Source: Euryarchaeota archaeon UBA111
Lineage (GTDB): Archaea; Thermoplasmatota; Poseidoniia; Poseidoniales; Poseidoniaceae
NCBI GenBank assembly: GCA_002506025.1
Contig: DAWS01000148.1
Span: 1 to 22,862, forward strand
Length of the DNA stretch: 22,862 nt
Direction of reading: 5' to 3'
Below, one piece after another: positions 1 to 6,313 of this stretch. The notes under the pieces are model-generated. The model did not search any database. It was not told the DNA's origin and was given only the letters and a program-made list of their open reading frames with translations. The first letter of the stretch is position 1. The number at the start of each line of letters is the position of its first letter. Position numbers and translations under genes: made by a program.

Positions 1-206
1 TTTATTCCTTCAACCTTGCATGATTGATGAATTTCGTGTGACATGTCTTTTTCTTGGCCGTCAACTAACGCAGCCAAGCAGCCGTTTTTTTTGCCAAGCG
101 CATCAGTTATTACTTCTGCACAGGTAATGCCTGCGGCATACTCGTTAACTGTCCCATCCGGTAATGTGACGTTAATCATAGCCAAGTCAAAGCCTCCAAT
201 GTCCAT
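1..206 (-). CDS. thrS: Threonyl-tRNA synthetase, N-terminal (TGS domain) fragment; runs off the window
   Basis: The reverse strand encodes an open frame with the start of a TGS domain: INVTLPDGTVNEYAAG, then a CAEVITDALGKKNG helix and an ALVDGQEKDMSHEI segment. This is the usual beginning of threonyl-tRNA synthetase, which charges tRNA-Thr in the cytoplasm. About 68 codons are visible. The frame stays open to the window edge, so the editing, catalytic and anticodon-binding domains lie outside. An in-frame TAA lies just upstream of the ATG at 206. The start is therefore this ATG or the in-frame ATG at 179, which would begin directly at the TGS strand (MINVTLPDG). A TATA-like box on the minus strand lies near 270-279. 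TGS domains also occur in Obg-type GTPases (DRG, YchF), but an N-terminal TGS of this form fits ThrRS best. Confidence 0.8.
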   Translation of the reverse strand, partial: MDIGGFDLAMINVTLPDGTVNEYAAGITCAEVITDALGKKNGCLAALVDGQEKDMSHEIHQSCKVEGI

Positions 207-356
207 CGGAAGTTACTGCCCTTCATCAATTTCGTGGTTTAAACCGCCGTCATCCAAGATTTAACCCACTCAATATATCAGGCGCAGGCGATTATGCAGC
301 GATTTGTTAAGCAAATTCCCACAAGTATTGAAGAGTAGTAGGTTTGTATTAACTAC

Positions 357-3300
357 ATGGCAAAATCGCAGATGCTTACGACACTTGCTCTAATGATGTT
401 GCTCATGCCATTATTTTCGATGGTTGTTAGCGGCAATGATGTGCCACAGCAACCACAAATCAATGCCCGCTGGCTGGCCGATGATACTGGCAGCAATGTG
501 CACAGTTATCGAGTGACATTCGCCGACGACTTGTCTTATCAATGCACAGTTGATGTCCAGCATTTGCACAATGGCTCAGCTCTAGATTTCGATGTCCTTC
601 AGACATGGGATATTGTAGATGAGAACAGGGTATTAGACCTTGATTTAAGCTCTATTCTATCTTGGAGTGATGTTATCACGGTAACCCTAACCATTACTCA
701 CTATGATGGGCAAGAATTAGCCGAACCACTGGTAGTAGACCGCATATTTGAGGTCGGAACCTGGAATCAACCCATGGACGATCATGAAATTATGTTGGAA
801 ACTACTTGGCTACTAGATCAGCGATACAATACAACAGATGGCCCACAAGGATTCCATCTTGACTTTTCTGGTCAAGGCTGGCAACAGAGAATTGGAAGCA
901 CCGTAGAATCTTGGGAACTCGGCAACGGCAGCATAGCCTTCATTGAATCGACAGAACTAGGTAACAATAATCTCACACTAGATTTACAATCGATATGGAA
1001 AAACGAGACAATTGAAGGCGGCATTCTTACCTCACAAGTGTTTGAAGCAGTTGGCACAGGTAGTTTGAACATAATTGCTATTGAAGATGATATTCAAACA
1101 ACGATTTTAGTCGATGTTACCAGCGCTGAACTAAATCGTTCCCTAATAGGTGAAGATATCTCTGAACGAATTAAACTGGATGCGCAGGGCTCGCTAAATA
1201 TTTCCTCAGAAGAGACAGATAACTCTTCTACGACGGTCAATGGCGAAATAGGTGTCTTTTACTTTGAAACCTGGGATGAAAATGGGGTCAGAAGATTTTA
1301 TGATCAGCGTTTTGAGGCAATCGCTGAAATGGTGATTATCGATGACGGCGCAAGACTCGATATCGATGTTAACACCCTCAACACCGAAGAGACCTGGGAT
1401 GATGGGATTAGAACCAACCACATTGAGGAAATAATCGGTTCTGGAACATTTGGGTTTTCTGAAAGCGATAATGAATCATCTGTGTCAATAAACGGCACAA
1501 TTTATCAATTTCATACCAAGTCTGCGCAAGGTATGACGATGATAGACGATCTGCACATCGACGGGGATATTACAGGGGATGTGCAAGGTAACTTTGGGGT
1601 TGTTCGAGGCATTGAACAGTCGGGTAATCAGGCTAATGCTACGGGAGTTGTGTTTCCAGTAAATGTCATTCATGAGGAATCATGGTTTAATCTGACTGGG
1701 GTTAATGGCGGTAATTTCTTTGACGGTGCAGGTATTGGTGCAACTCATAATCAAACCTGGGATTATCAGGTGATTTATTCAGACTGGGAAAACCGCACGG
1801 TACGCTTGGTTTGGGAAGAGACCGGTGCCGAATCCTCTAGCGGTGAGGAGTTTCCAGAACACAGCCCGATAGAAAGACAACCAGAACCGCCGGAGGTCGA
1901 TGAATCACTTGGCAATCTGACCATTAGTAGGGAAACTGGGCTGATGCCAATCCCAATGCATCCCGGAGACACGATTAGATTGAACGGCCAACAGGGTCTA
2001 ACTCTTGTTGTAACTGCGGAAGCAGTAGCAAACGACCCACGCGACGGTCATAATTTTCATGTTGTTACATGGTCAGGAACTTATGAGGATACGGATGCTG
2101 GGACAGCAACGGGCGCGATAATTGACGAAGGCCCTCTAAAGGGATTAATTTCGAGCGTCGAACGTGTATTGGAGATTCCGTTTGGTGAAGATAACTACTC
2201 AGCAAACTTCACCGAAACGCAAGTCCTTACCAGAGTAATATCGCCAGCAGTTGTTACAGCAGAAGAGAATTCAGCTCCAGTAATCAGCGGGTTGTCACTG
2301 CTCGAGGGAATGGTAATTTCCGAAGGCGGTAGTGTAGCAACCTTAGTTGCACAAGTAAATGATGTGGACTGGAATCTTGAGCAGGTTATTGTTGATCTGT
2401 CACCTATTGGTGGCTTGACGGTTGAGATGAACGATCGAGGCATCGATGGAGATGTCGCAATTGGTGATGACAAATACACAACTAGGTTGGTCGTTCCAGG
2501 TTTGGAAGTCGGAAGCTACCCGCTAGAAGTACGAGCAGTAGATTCATTTGGTGTTGAAGTTGTCTTAACAAGCAATATCACGGTTGTTAATCAAGCACCC
2601 CGCTTAACCTACGCTGAAATTTCACCCGCTGAAGGACCTAGAGGGACAAATATGGTGGTCAATCTTCAAGCATATGATGGACACGGAGTGGCGAATATAA
2701 GTCTGGATTTGCGAGACTTTGGTGGCGATTTAATAGAATTAAGTGATAATTCAGGAACTTGGACAACAATGATGACAGTGCCTGACGGAATGTCACCGGG
2801 ATTACAGTTCTTGAAGTTCGTAGTCGTTGATGGTCTTGGTAAGGTTGGTCTGACCAGCGTTTATTTCGACGCAGAGACAAATATTGCACATCCGTATGGA
2901 CCTCACTATATTCCTGATGACGATCCAAATACAATCGATATTTTTGTTGAGAATTCACCGCCTATTGTCACTGTAGAAAATCCAACAAGGTTTACCCGCA
3001 AGGACTCGGCAACAACAGTGGTCTTTGAAGCACGAGTAACTGATCAGGACGGTGTTGCTAATGCACGCGCAAACTTAGGCGTCTTTGCACCGTTGGGTGC
3101 TCAAACAGGCTGGGTCAACATGAATGATAATGGAATAAATGGGGACCGTGTTCCTGGTGACGGAATCTACTCTGTGGAGTTGTCACTACGTCCCAGCACT
3201 CCTCTCGGGACTCACGAAATACAAGTTCAAGCGATTGATAATTTCGATGTTCAGACCTCTATTGTCCCAGTCTCAATAGTTGTCGAGGAAGAGTCAAACA

Positions 3301-3452
3301 TCATCCCTAGTTTAGATAGCGATACAATTTCAGGTTCAGTAATGGTAATTATCTTGATTGGATTTACCGTAGTTGCTGCTATTGCGGTTATACTTTTAAT
3401 GCGCAGGGGTGGCGACAAAGACTACCTTGAAGATAGGTTTGGATTTGAGTAG
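357..3452 (+). CDS. Large secreted surface protein anchored by a C-terminal membrane helix
   Basis: The 1031-residue product has a signal peptide (basic start, hydrophobic residues 8-24, cleavage probably after VVSG near 26). One membrane helix at about 992-1014 is followed by a short basic tail (MRRGGDKD), so the body faces outside. Residues 30-490 are beta-rich and repeat tryptophan motifs of the type ETW/ESW/QTW, with recurring G-x-GSLNI-like strands. Residues 640-980 hold three Ig-like or cadherin-like modules starting near 640, 747 and 868. The first and third share an acidic glycine-rich loop (MNDRGIDGD and MNDNGINGD, each followed by GDxxY). That loop could bind calcium, which is inference. 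Many N-x-S/T sites would suit archaeal N-glycosylation. The gene stands alone, divergent from thrS. No enzyme motif is seen; adhesin, S-layer-associated protein or receptor are all possible. Confidence 0.88.
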   Translation: MAKSQMLTTLALMMLLMPLFSMVVSGNDVPQQPQINARWLADDTGSNVHSYRVTFADDLSYQCTVDVQHLHNGSALDFDVLQTWDIVDENRVLDLDLSSILSWSDVITVTLTITHYDGQELAEPLVVDRIFEVGTWNQPMDDHEIMLETTWLLDQRYNTTDGPQGFHLDFSGQGWQQRIGSTVESWELGNGSIAFIESTELGNNNLTLDLQSIWKNETIEGGILTSQVFEAVGTGSLNIIAIEDDIQTTILVDVTSAELNRSLIGEDISERIKLDAQGSLNISSEETDNSSTTVNGEIGVFYFETWDENGVRRFYDQRFEAIAEMVIIDDGARLDIDVNTLNTEETWDDGIRTNHIEEIIGSGTFGFSESDNESSVSINGTIYQFHTKSAQGMTMIDDLHIDGDITGDVQGNFGVVRGIEQSGNQANATGVVFPVNVIHEESWFNLTGVNGGNFFDGAGIGATHNQTWDYQVIYSDWENRTVRLVWEETGAESSSGEEFPEHSPIERQPEPPEVDESLGNLTISRETGLMPIPMHPGDTIRLNGQQGLTLVVTAEAVANDPRDGHNFHVVTWSGTYEDTDAGTATGAIIDEGPLKGLISSVERVLEIPFGEDNYSANFTETQVLTRVISPAVVTAEENSAPVISGLSLLEGMVISEGGSVATLVAQVNDVDWNLEQVIVDLSPIGGLTVEMNDRGIDGDVAIGDDKYTTRLVVPGLEVGSYPLEVRAVDSFGVEVVLTSNITVVNQAPRLTYAEISPAEGPRGTNMVVNLQAYDGHGVANISLDLRDFGGDLIELSDNSGTWTTMMTVPDGMSPGLQFLKFVVVDGLGKVGLTSVYFDAETNIAHPYGPHYIPDDDPNTIDIFVENSPPIVTVENPTRFTRKDSATTVVFEARVTDQDGVANARANLGVFAPLGAQTGWVNMNDNGINGDRVPGDGIYSVELSLRPSTPLGTHEIQVQAIDNFDVQTSIVPVSIVVEEESNIIPSLDSDTISGSVMVIILIGFTVVAAIAVILLMRRGGDKDYLEDRFGFE

Positions 3453-3470
3453 GTTTACTGCCGATAACGG

Positions 3471-3478
3471 TTTATACC
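3471..3478 (+). promoter_or_regulatory. TATA-like box of the tRNA-Gly gene
   Basis: TTTATACC is centred about 29 bases before the first base of the tRNA, the expected distance for an archaeal TATA box. No convincing BRE is visible. The tRNA therefore probably has its own promoter rather than being read from the upstream gene. Confidence 0.45.
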
Positions 3479-3502
3479 TCTGTTTAGTCGGATAAATACC
3501 CA

Positions 3503-3574
3503 GCGAGCGTAGTGTAGTGGTTATCACCGGGCGTTGCCAACGCCTGAACCCGGGTTCGAGTCCCGGCGCTCGCA
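3503..3574 (+). tRNA. tRNA-Gly (anticodon GCC)
   Basis: A complete 72-base cloverleaf can be folded. The acceptor arm GCGAGCG (3503-3509) pairs with CGCTCGC (3567-3573), with discriminator A at 3574. The D stem is GTG/CAC (3512-3514 with 3525-3527). The anticodon stem is 3529-3533 with 3541-3545, and its loop TTGCCAA carries anticodon GCC at 3536-3538. The variable region is 4 bases. The T arm CCGGG/CCCGG (3550-3554 with 3562-3566) closes a TTCGAGT loop. No intron is present, and CCA is not encoded (the next bases are TCG). An 11-base copy of the 3' end lies downstream at 3623-3633. Confidence 0.97.
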
Positions 3575-3589
3575 TCGCACGCAGTAGCC

Positions 3590-3595
3590 TTTTTT
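3590..3595 (+). terminator. T-run terminator after tRNA-Gly
   Basis: Six consecutive T residues begin 16 bases after the tRNA end, the normal form of an archaeal terminator. A second run of seven T lies at 3645-3651. Confidence 0.5.
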
Positions 3596-3598
3596 CTT

Positions 3599-3636
3599 GC
3601 TATCATCCTCAGATTTTGATAGCGGCGCTCGCACCA
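3599..3636 (+). repeat. Hairpin abutting a copy of the tRNA-Gly 3' end with encoded CCA
   Basis: GCTATCA (3599-3605) and TGATAGC (3617-3623) form a perfect 7-bp inverted repeat around an 11-base loop. The last base of the stem starts CGGCGCTCGCA (3623-3633), an exact copy of tRNA positions 3564-3574. It is followed by CCA (3634-3636), which the tRNA gene itself lacks. The remnant has no cloverleaf. It could be an attachment-site scar, a decayed second tRNA, or a copy made from a mature tRNA. Confidence 0.6.
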
Positions 3637-3700
3637 AAATTGCATTTTTTTACAAAGTAACCTTTAACCGTAGGACGCTAATGGCCCACCCGGGTTAAGC

Positions 3701-4024
3701 ATGACAGATAGACGGACGATTTTTATCGGCAAAAAACCACTACACGCGTATGTAAGAGCAGTTGTTATGGCAATGGAATCAGGTGACCGCAATCTCGAGT
3801 TGGTTGCTAGAGGAGCAACAATCGGTCGAGCAGTTGACGTTGCTGAGGTTTGCCGGCGCAGAAATGGTATAATTGCTCAAGGTTTGCCAGAAGAAGTGAC
3901 TATTGGAGAAATAAATTGCGAGAGTGAAGTGATTCCATCAGAGGATGGCAGGGATAGGACAGTTAGCGTGCTCAAAATACAACTCGATGGTCATGGCGAC
4001 CTACCGGAAAAAGAGGAAGAATAG
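3701..4024 (+). CDS. albA: Alba family nucleic-acid-binding chromatin protein
   Basis: The 107-residue protein matches Alba, the small dimeric DNA/RNA-binding protein of archaeal chromatin. Visible signatures are IFIGKKPLHAYVRAVV near the N-terminus, which holds the paired lysines that contact DNA, then LVARGATIGRAVDVAEVCRRR, the central strand-helix. The family is usually about 90-100 residues; this copy has a slightly long acidic C-terminal tail (LPEKEEE). The ATG at 3701 places the GKK motif at the expected distance from the start. The gene converges on the ArsC-like gene with only three bases between stop codons. Alba contributes to genome packaging and may bind RNA; its lysine acetylation state cannot be read from sequence. 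Confidence 0.93.
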   Translation: MTDRRTIFIGKKPLHAYVRAVVMAMESGDRNLELVARGATIGRAVDVAEVCRRRNGIIAQGLPEEVTIGEINCESEVIPSEDGRDRTVSVLKIQLDGHGDLPEKEEE

Positions 4025-4027
4025 CCT

Positions 4028-4384
4028 CTACAACTGTAGAATCTTTCGTTCGATTTCTCTGGCTGTTTCCTGGAATACCGCCAATGATTGGCCGACAGGA
4101 TCTGCTAATTCCCAATCGTCATCTAGTTTGATTGCTGGACATTCAACGCCACAACCCATTGAGATGACAAGATCGAAATTCTCAACATTGAATATATCTA
4201 AATTTTTAGGGCGCATGCCATCGGTATTGATGCCCATATTCTCTAGCACCGCTAAGGCGTTGCTAGATATCTCCGTTGCTGGATGAGTCCCAGCAGATGC
4301 TGCGTCGTGACCGTGAAATTTAGCAATACCTTCAGCCATTTGTGAACGACAGGAGTTGCCGACACAGACAAACAAAATTCGCAT
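4028..4384 (-). CDS. arsC: Low-molecular-weight phosphatase / ArsC-type arsenate reductase
   Basis: The 118-residue protein begins MRILFVCVGNSCRSQMAEG, carrying the CX5R phosphate-binding loop (Cys7 to Arg13) of the low-molecular-weight tyrosine phosphatase fold. The second cysteine at 12, the MGCGVECP segment (Cys78, Cys82) and the WELADPVGQ general-acid loop (Asp95) are typical of the ArsC branch, which reduces arsenate to arsenite through a cysteine relay. The length is slightly below the usual 130-140 residues. No ArsR, ArsB or Acr3 gene lies nearby, so arsenic detoxification is inferred from motifs alone and a protein phosphatase role remains possible. A CTAAATATG box at 4404-4412 lies about 24 bases before the ATG, suggesting a leaderless transcript. 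Confidence 0.85.
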   Translation of the reverse strand: MRILFVCVGNSCRSQMAEGIAKFHGHDAASAGTHPATEISSNALAVLENMGINTDGMRPKNLDIFNVENFDLVISMGCGVECPAIKLDDDWELADPVGQSLAVFQETAREIERKILQL

Positions 4385-4476
4385 GATAATTACCTATTCT
4401 CGACATATTTAGATTATTCCTATATACAAACAGTCAGGATTATGAGTGAGAGTTGATTGCTTAGGAATGCATCGAT

Positions 4477-4836
4477 ATGTTCACTCAAATACGCACATTG
4501 GTGATTTACAGTATGATTTTCATGCTATTATTTGTTTTACACATCGTTTTTGCTGCTAATGATTATCACCTCTTGTTCAGAATTATTGCTTTGCTGATTA
4601 CAGTAATGACATTTTTTTCGGGTCCCATTTGTATGTTAATTGAGCCAAGTAAAGAGCGCTACAGAACAATATATCTCCAAGGAATGTTGATGTCTATTCC
4701 ATTGTCAATCGGGCTTGGTTGGGCTTACAGTGATATGTCTGTAGGGTCGGAAATGATTCTTTTTCCATTAATCACAATTATAGTTCATGGCACCATTAAA
4801 CAAAGCATAATTGGGCACACCTATGGGTTGAAGTAG
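4477..4836 (+). CDS. Small four-helix membrane protein of unknown function
   Basis: The 119-residue product is strongly hydrophobic. Four membrane helices are likely at about 8-27, 33-54, 66-85 and 91-109. A short charged loop after helix 2 (EPSKERYRT) is probably cytoplasmic. No family motif is recognised. The ATG at 4477 is the first start in the frame, and the stop lies 20 bases before mrp, so the two may be co-transcribed. The codon pattern and run of helices support a real gene. A transport or envelope role cannot be assigned. Confidence 0.65.
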   Translation: MFTQIRTLVIYSMIFMLLFVLHIVFAANDYHLLFRIIALLITVMTFFSGPICMLIEPSKERYRTIYLQGMLMSIPLSIGLGWAYSDMSVGSEMILFPLITIIVHGTIKQSIIGHTYGLK

Positions 4837-4856
4837 GATTATTATTTGGAAAATGC

Positions 4857-5870
4857 ATGGCCGATTCCCCGGTGAGCACTCACGACCCAAAAGAGGGTGG
4901 CAGTGACTCACTAGACAGTCCAACTCCTCAACAGCAGAAGCAAATGGAAAGCGCTTATGCAAACATGAGAAGAAAAATGGCCATGCAAGAAATTGGGCGG
5001 AAAATAAAGCATAAAATCATGGTCTTGTCAGGTAAAGGCGGTGTCGGAAAATCAACAGTCTCCACTGGCCTAGCTCTGTCTTTGGCCAAGCAAGGCCATA
5101 CAGTTGGTATCCTTGACATAGATATTACTGGTCCAAACGTTCCAAAGATGATGGGTCTTGAGGGCAAACGGCTGCATGTTGAGCAAGGGAGAATACACCC
5201 AGCACAAGGTCACCTCGGAGTTAAAGTAATCTCTATGGCGTTTTTACTGGAAGATGAAGATACTCCAGTTGTGTGGCGTGGTCCAATCAAATTAGGCGCA
5301 ATCCAGCAGTTCATTGGCGATGTTGAGTGGGGCCAACTAGACTACTTGGTTATTGATTTCCCTCCAGGAACTTCGGACGAGCCACTAACCGTCGCCCAAT
5401 CGTTGCCAGATATTGATGGAATGGTTATAGTTACAACGCCGCAGGATGTTGCACTTCTGGATAGCCGCAAATCGATAACCTTCTCGGAATCATTGAAAGT
5501 CCCGGTTTTAGGTGTCGTTGAAAATATGAGTGGGTATACAATATCAGGAGTAACTAACCCTGAGACTAGTCTTGAGTTTGCAGGGCCCGGTGGCAAAAAA
5601 CACCAAGTTACCTCAGGTAAGGATGGTAAATTCAGTGTAACCTTGGACATTTTCAAACAAGGTGGCGGTAAATCGACTGCCGAAGAATTTGGTGTTCCAT
5701 TCCTCGGAGAATTACCATTTGATCCGGGCTTTGTCCGTGGCGGGGATGATGGTGTACACCGTATTGTAAGCGAACCAGAAGGCGCTTCAGCAATTGCCTT
5801 CGCTAAAGTTGTCGAGGCAATAAAAATGCAAATTGGTAAATCAGACAGCCAAGGTTTAGAAATTATTTGA
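4857..5870 (+). CDS. Mrp/NBP35 family ATP-binding Fe-S carrier homolog lacking cysteines
   Basis: The 337-residue protein is a P-loop ATPase of the Mrp/ApbC/NBP35 group, cytoplasmic scaffolds that load iron-sulfur clusters onto apoproteins. It shows the deviant Walker A GKGGVGKST (59-67), LDIDITGPNVPKMMG (switch I), LDYLVIDFPPGTSDE (Walker B), VTTPQDVALLD, and the GVPFLGELPFDP and RGGDDG tail motifs. There is no N-terminal DUF59 domain; residues 1-50 are polar and helical instead. The region after VENMS, where relatives carry the CxxC that binds the bridging cluster, is replaced by a segment of about 40 residues with no cysteine (224-268). The whole protein contains no cysteine. The DUF971 gene starts 10 bases downstream, and the two domains occur fused in plant HCF101. 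The family assignment is firm; cluster carriage is doubtful. Confidence 0.9.
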   Translation: MADSPVSTHDPKEGGSDSLDSPTPQQQKQMESAYANMRRKMAMQEIGRKIKHKIMVLSGKGGVGKSTVSTGLALSLAKQGHTVGILDIDITGPNVPKMMGLEGKRLHVEQGRIHPAQGHLGVKVISMAFLLEDEDTPVVWRGPIKLGAIQQFIGDVEWGQLDYLVIDFPPGTSDEPLTVAQSLPDIDGMVIVTTPQDVALLDSRKSITFSESLKVPVLGVVENMSGYTISGVTNPETSLEFAGPGGKKHQVTSGKDGKFSVTLDIFKQGGGKSTAEEFGVPFLGELPFDPGFVRGGDDGVHRIVSEPEGASAIAFAKVVEAIKMQIGKSDSQGLEII

Positions 5871-5880
5871 GGCCGATTTT

Positions 5881-6231
5881 ATGTCGGAAATACCACAACT
5901 AATTCGCTTAGAACGTAATGATACGAGCATGGATTTGTCATATGACGATGGTAGTTGCTTTACAGTCACATATGACGATTTACGGTTTTCCTGTCCGTGT
6001 GCAAAGTGTTCGCCAGAAAGGAATGACGACGAATCAGCCAAGTCATTAAGGCGTGAGATTGAATCGTTACCTGCCGAAAAACCAAAAGTAAGAACGATTG
6101 GGAAATATGCCTTAGCATTTGATTGGGCAAGGGGGTGCTCTGCCGGAATCTACCGCTTCGAACGACTCTGGGCTCTCGCCAACAATCAGGACCCTGATGG
6201 GGGAAGACCCTATGTCCATGGCGCCTGGTAA
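5881..6231 (+). CDS. DUF971 (GBBH-like N-terminal) domain protein
   Basis: The 116-residue protein consists of one DUF971 domain, also called the gamma-butyrobetaine hydroxylase-like N-terminal domain. The opening LIRLERNDTSMDLSYDDG, the central DDLRFSCPCAKC and the closing KYALAFDWARGCSAGIYRFE follow the family pattern. It holds five cysteines (26, 38, 40, 43, 86). Three form a CxCxxC cluster that could bind a metal or Fe-S cluster; this is inference. It follows the Mrp gene after 10 bases, almost certainly in one operon. Domains of this family are fused to Mrp in HCF101-type proteins, so a shared role in Fe-S assembly is likely. Here the cysteines are on this partner and absent from the ATPase. 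Confidence 0.82.
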   Translation: MSEIPQLIRLERNDTSMDLSYDDGSCFTVTYDDLRFSCPCAKCSPERNDDESAKSLRREIESLPAEKPKVRTIGKYALAFDWARGCSAGIYRFERLWALANNQDPDGGRPYVHGAW

Positions 6232-6275
6232 CTAGTGAATGAATAATTTCCGTCTTTAGCAGGCGAGGGTTTGAT

Positions 6276-6282
6276 GTATAAC
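6276..6282 (+). promoter_or_regulatory. TATA-like box of the PAP2 gene
   Basis: GTATAAC is centred about 35 bases before the TTG at 6314 and about 59 before the ATG at 6338. It would place transcription start near 6305, giving a short leader. The support is moderate because the interval is AT-rich. Confidence 0.35.
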
Positions 6283-6313
6283 TGATTCAAGGCTATTTCT
6301 GGGTGAGTCAGTT

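Noticed and set aside
236..245. Palindrome GGTTTAAACC between thrS and the surface-protein gene
   Set aside because: A single 10-bp palindrome in AT-rich DNA, not repeated and not well placed relative to a TATA box; chance is likely.
43..264. Plus-strand frame of 73 codons at the window start
   Set aside because: It is antisense to a clear TGS domain of threonyl-tRNA synthetase on the minus strand.
302..316. Inverted repeat ATTTG-TTAAG-CAAAT upstream of the surface-protein gene
   Set aside because: Arms of only 5 bases in an AT-rich region and no second copy; too weak to call an operator.
2195..2958. Open minus-strand frames inside the large surface-protein gene
   Set aside because: They overlap a long well-structured plus-strand gene, have low-complexity composition and no recognisable domain or promoter.
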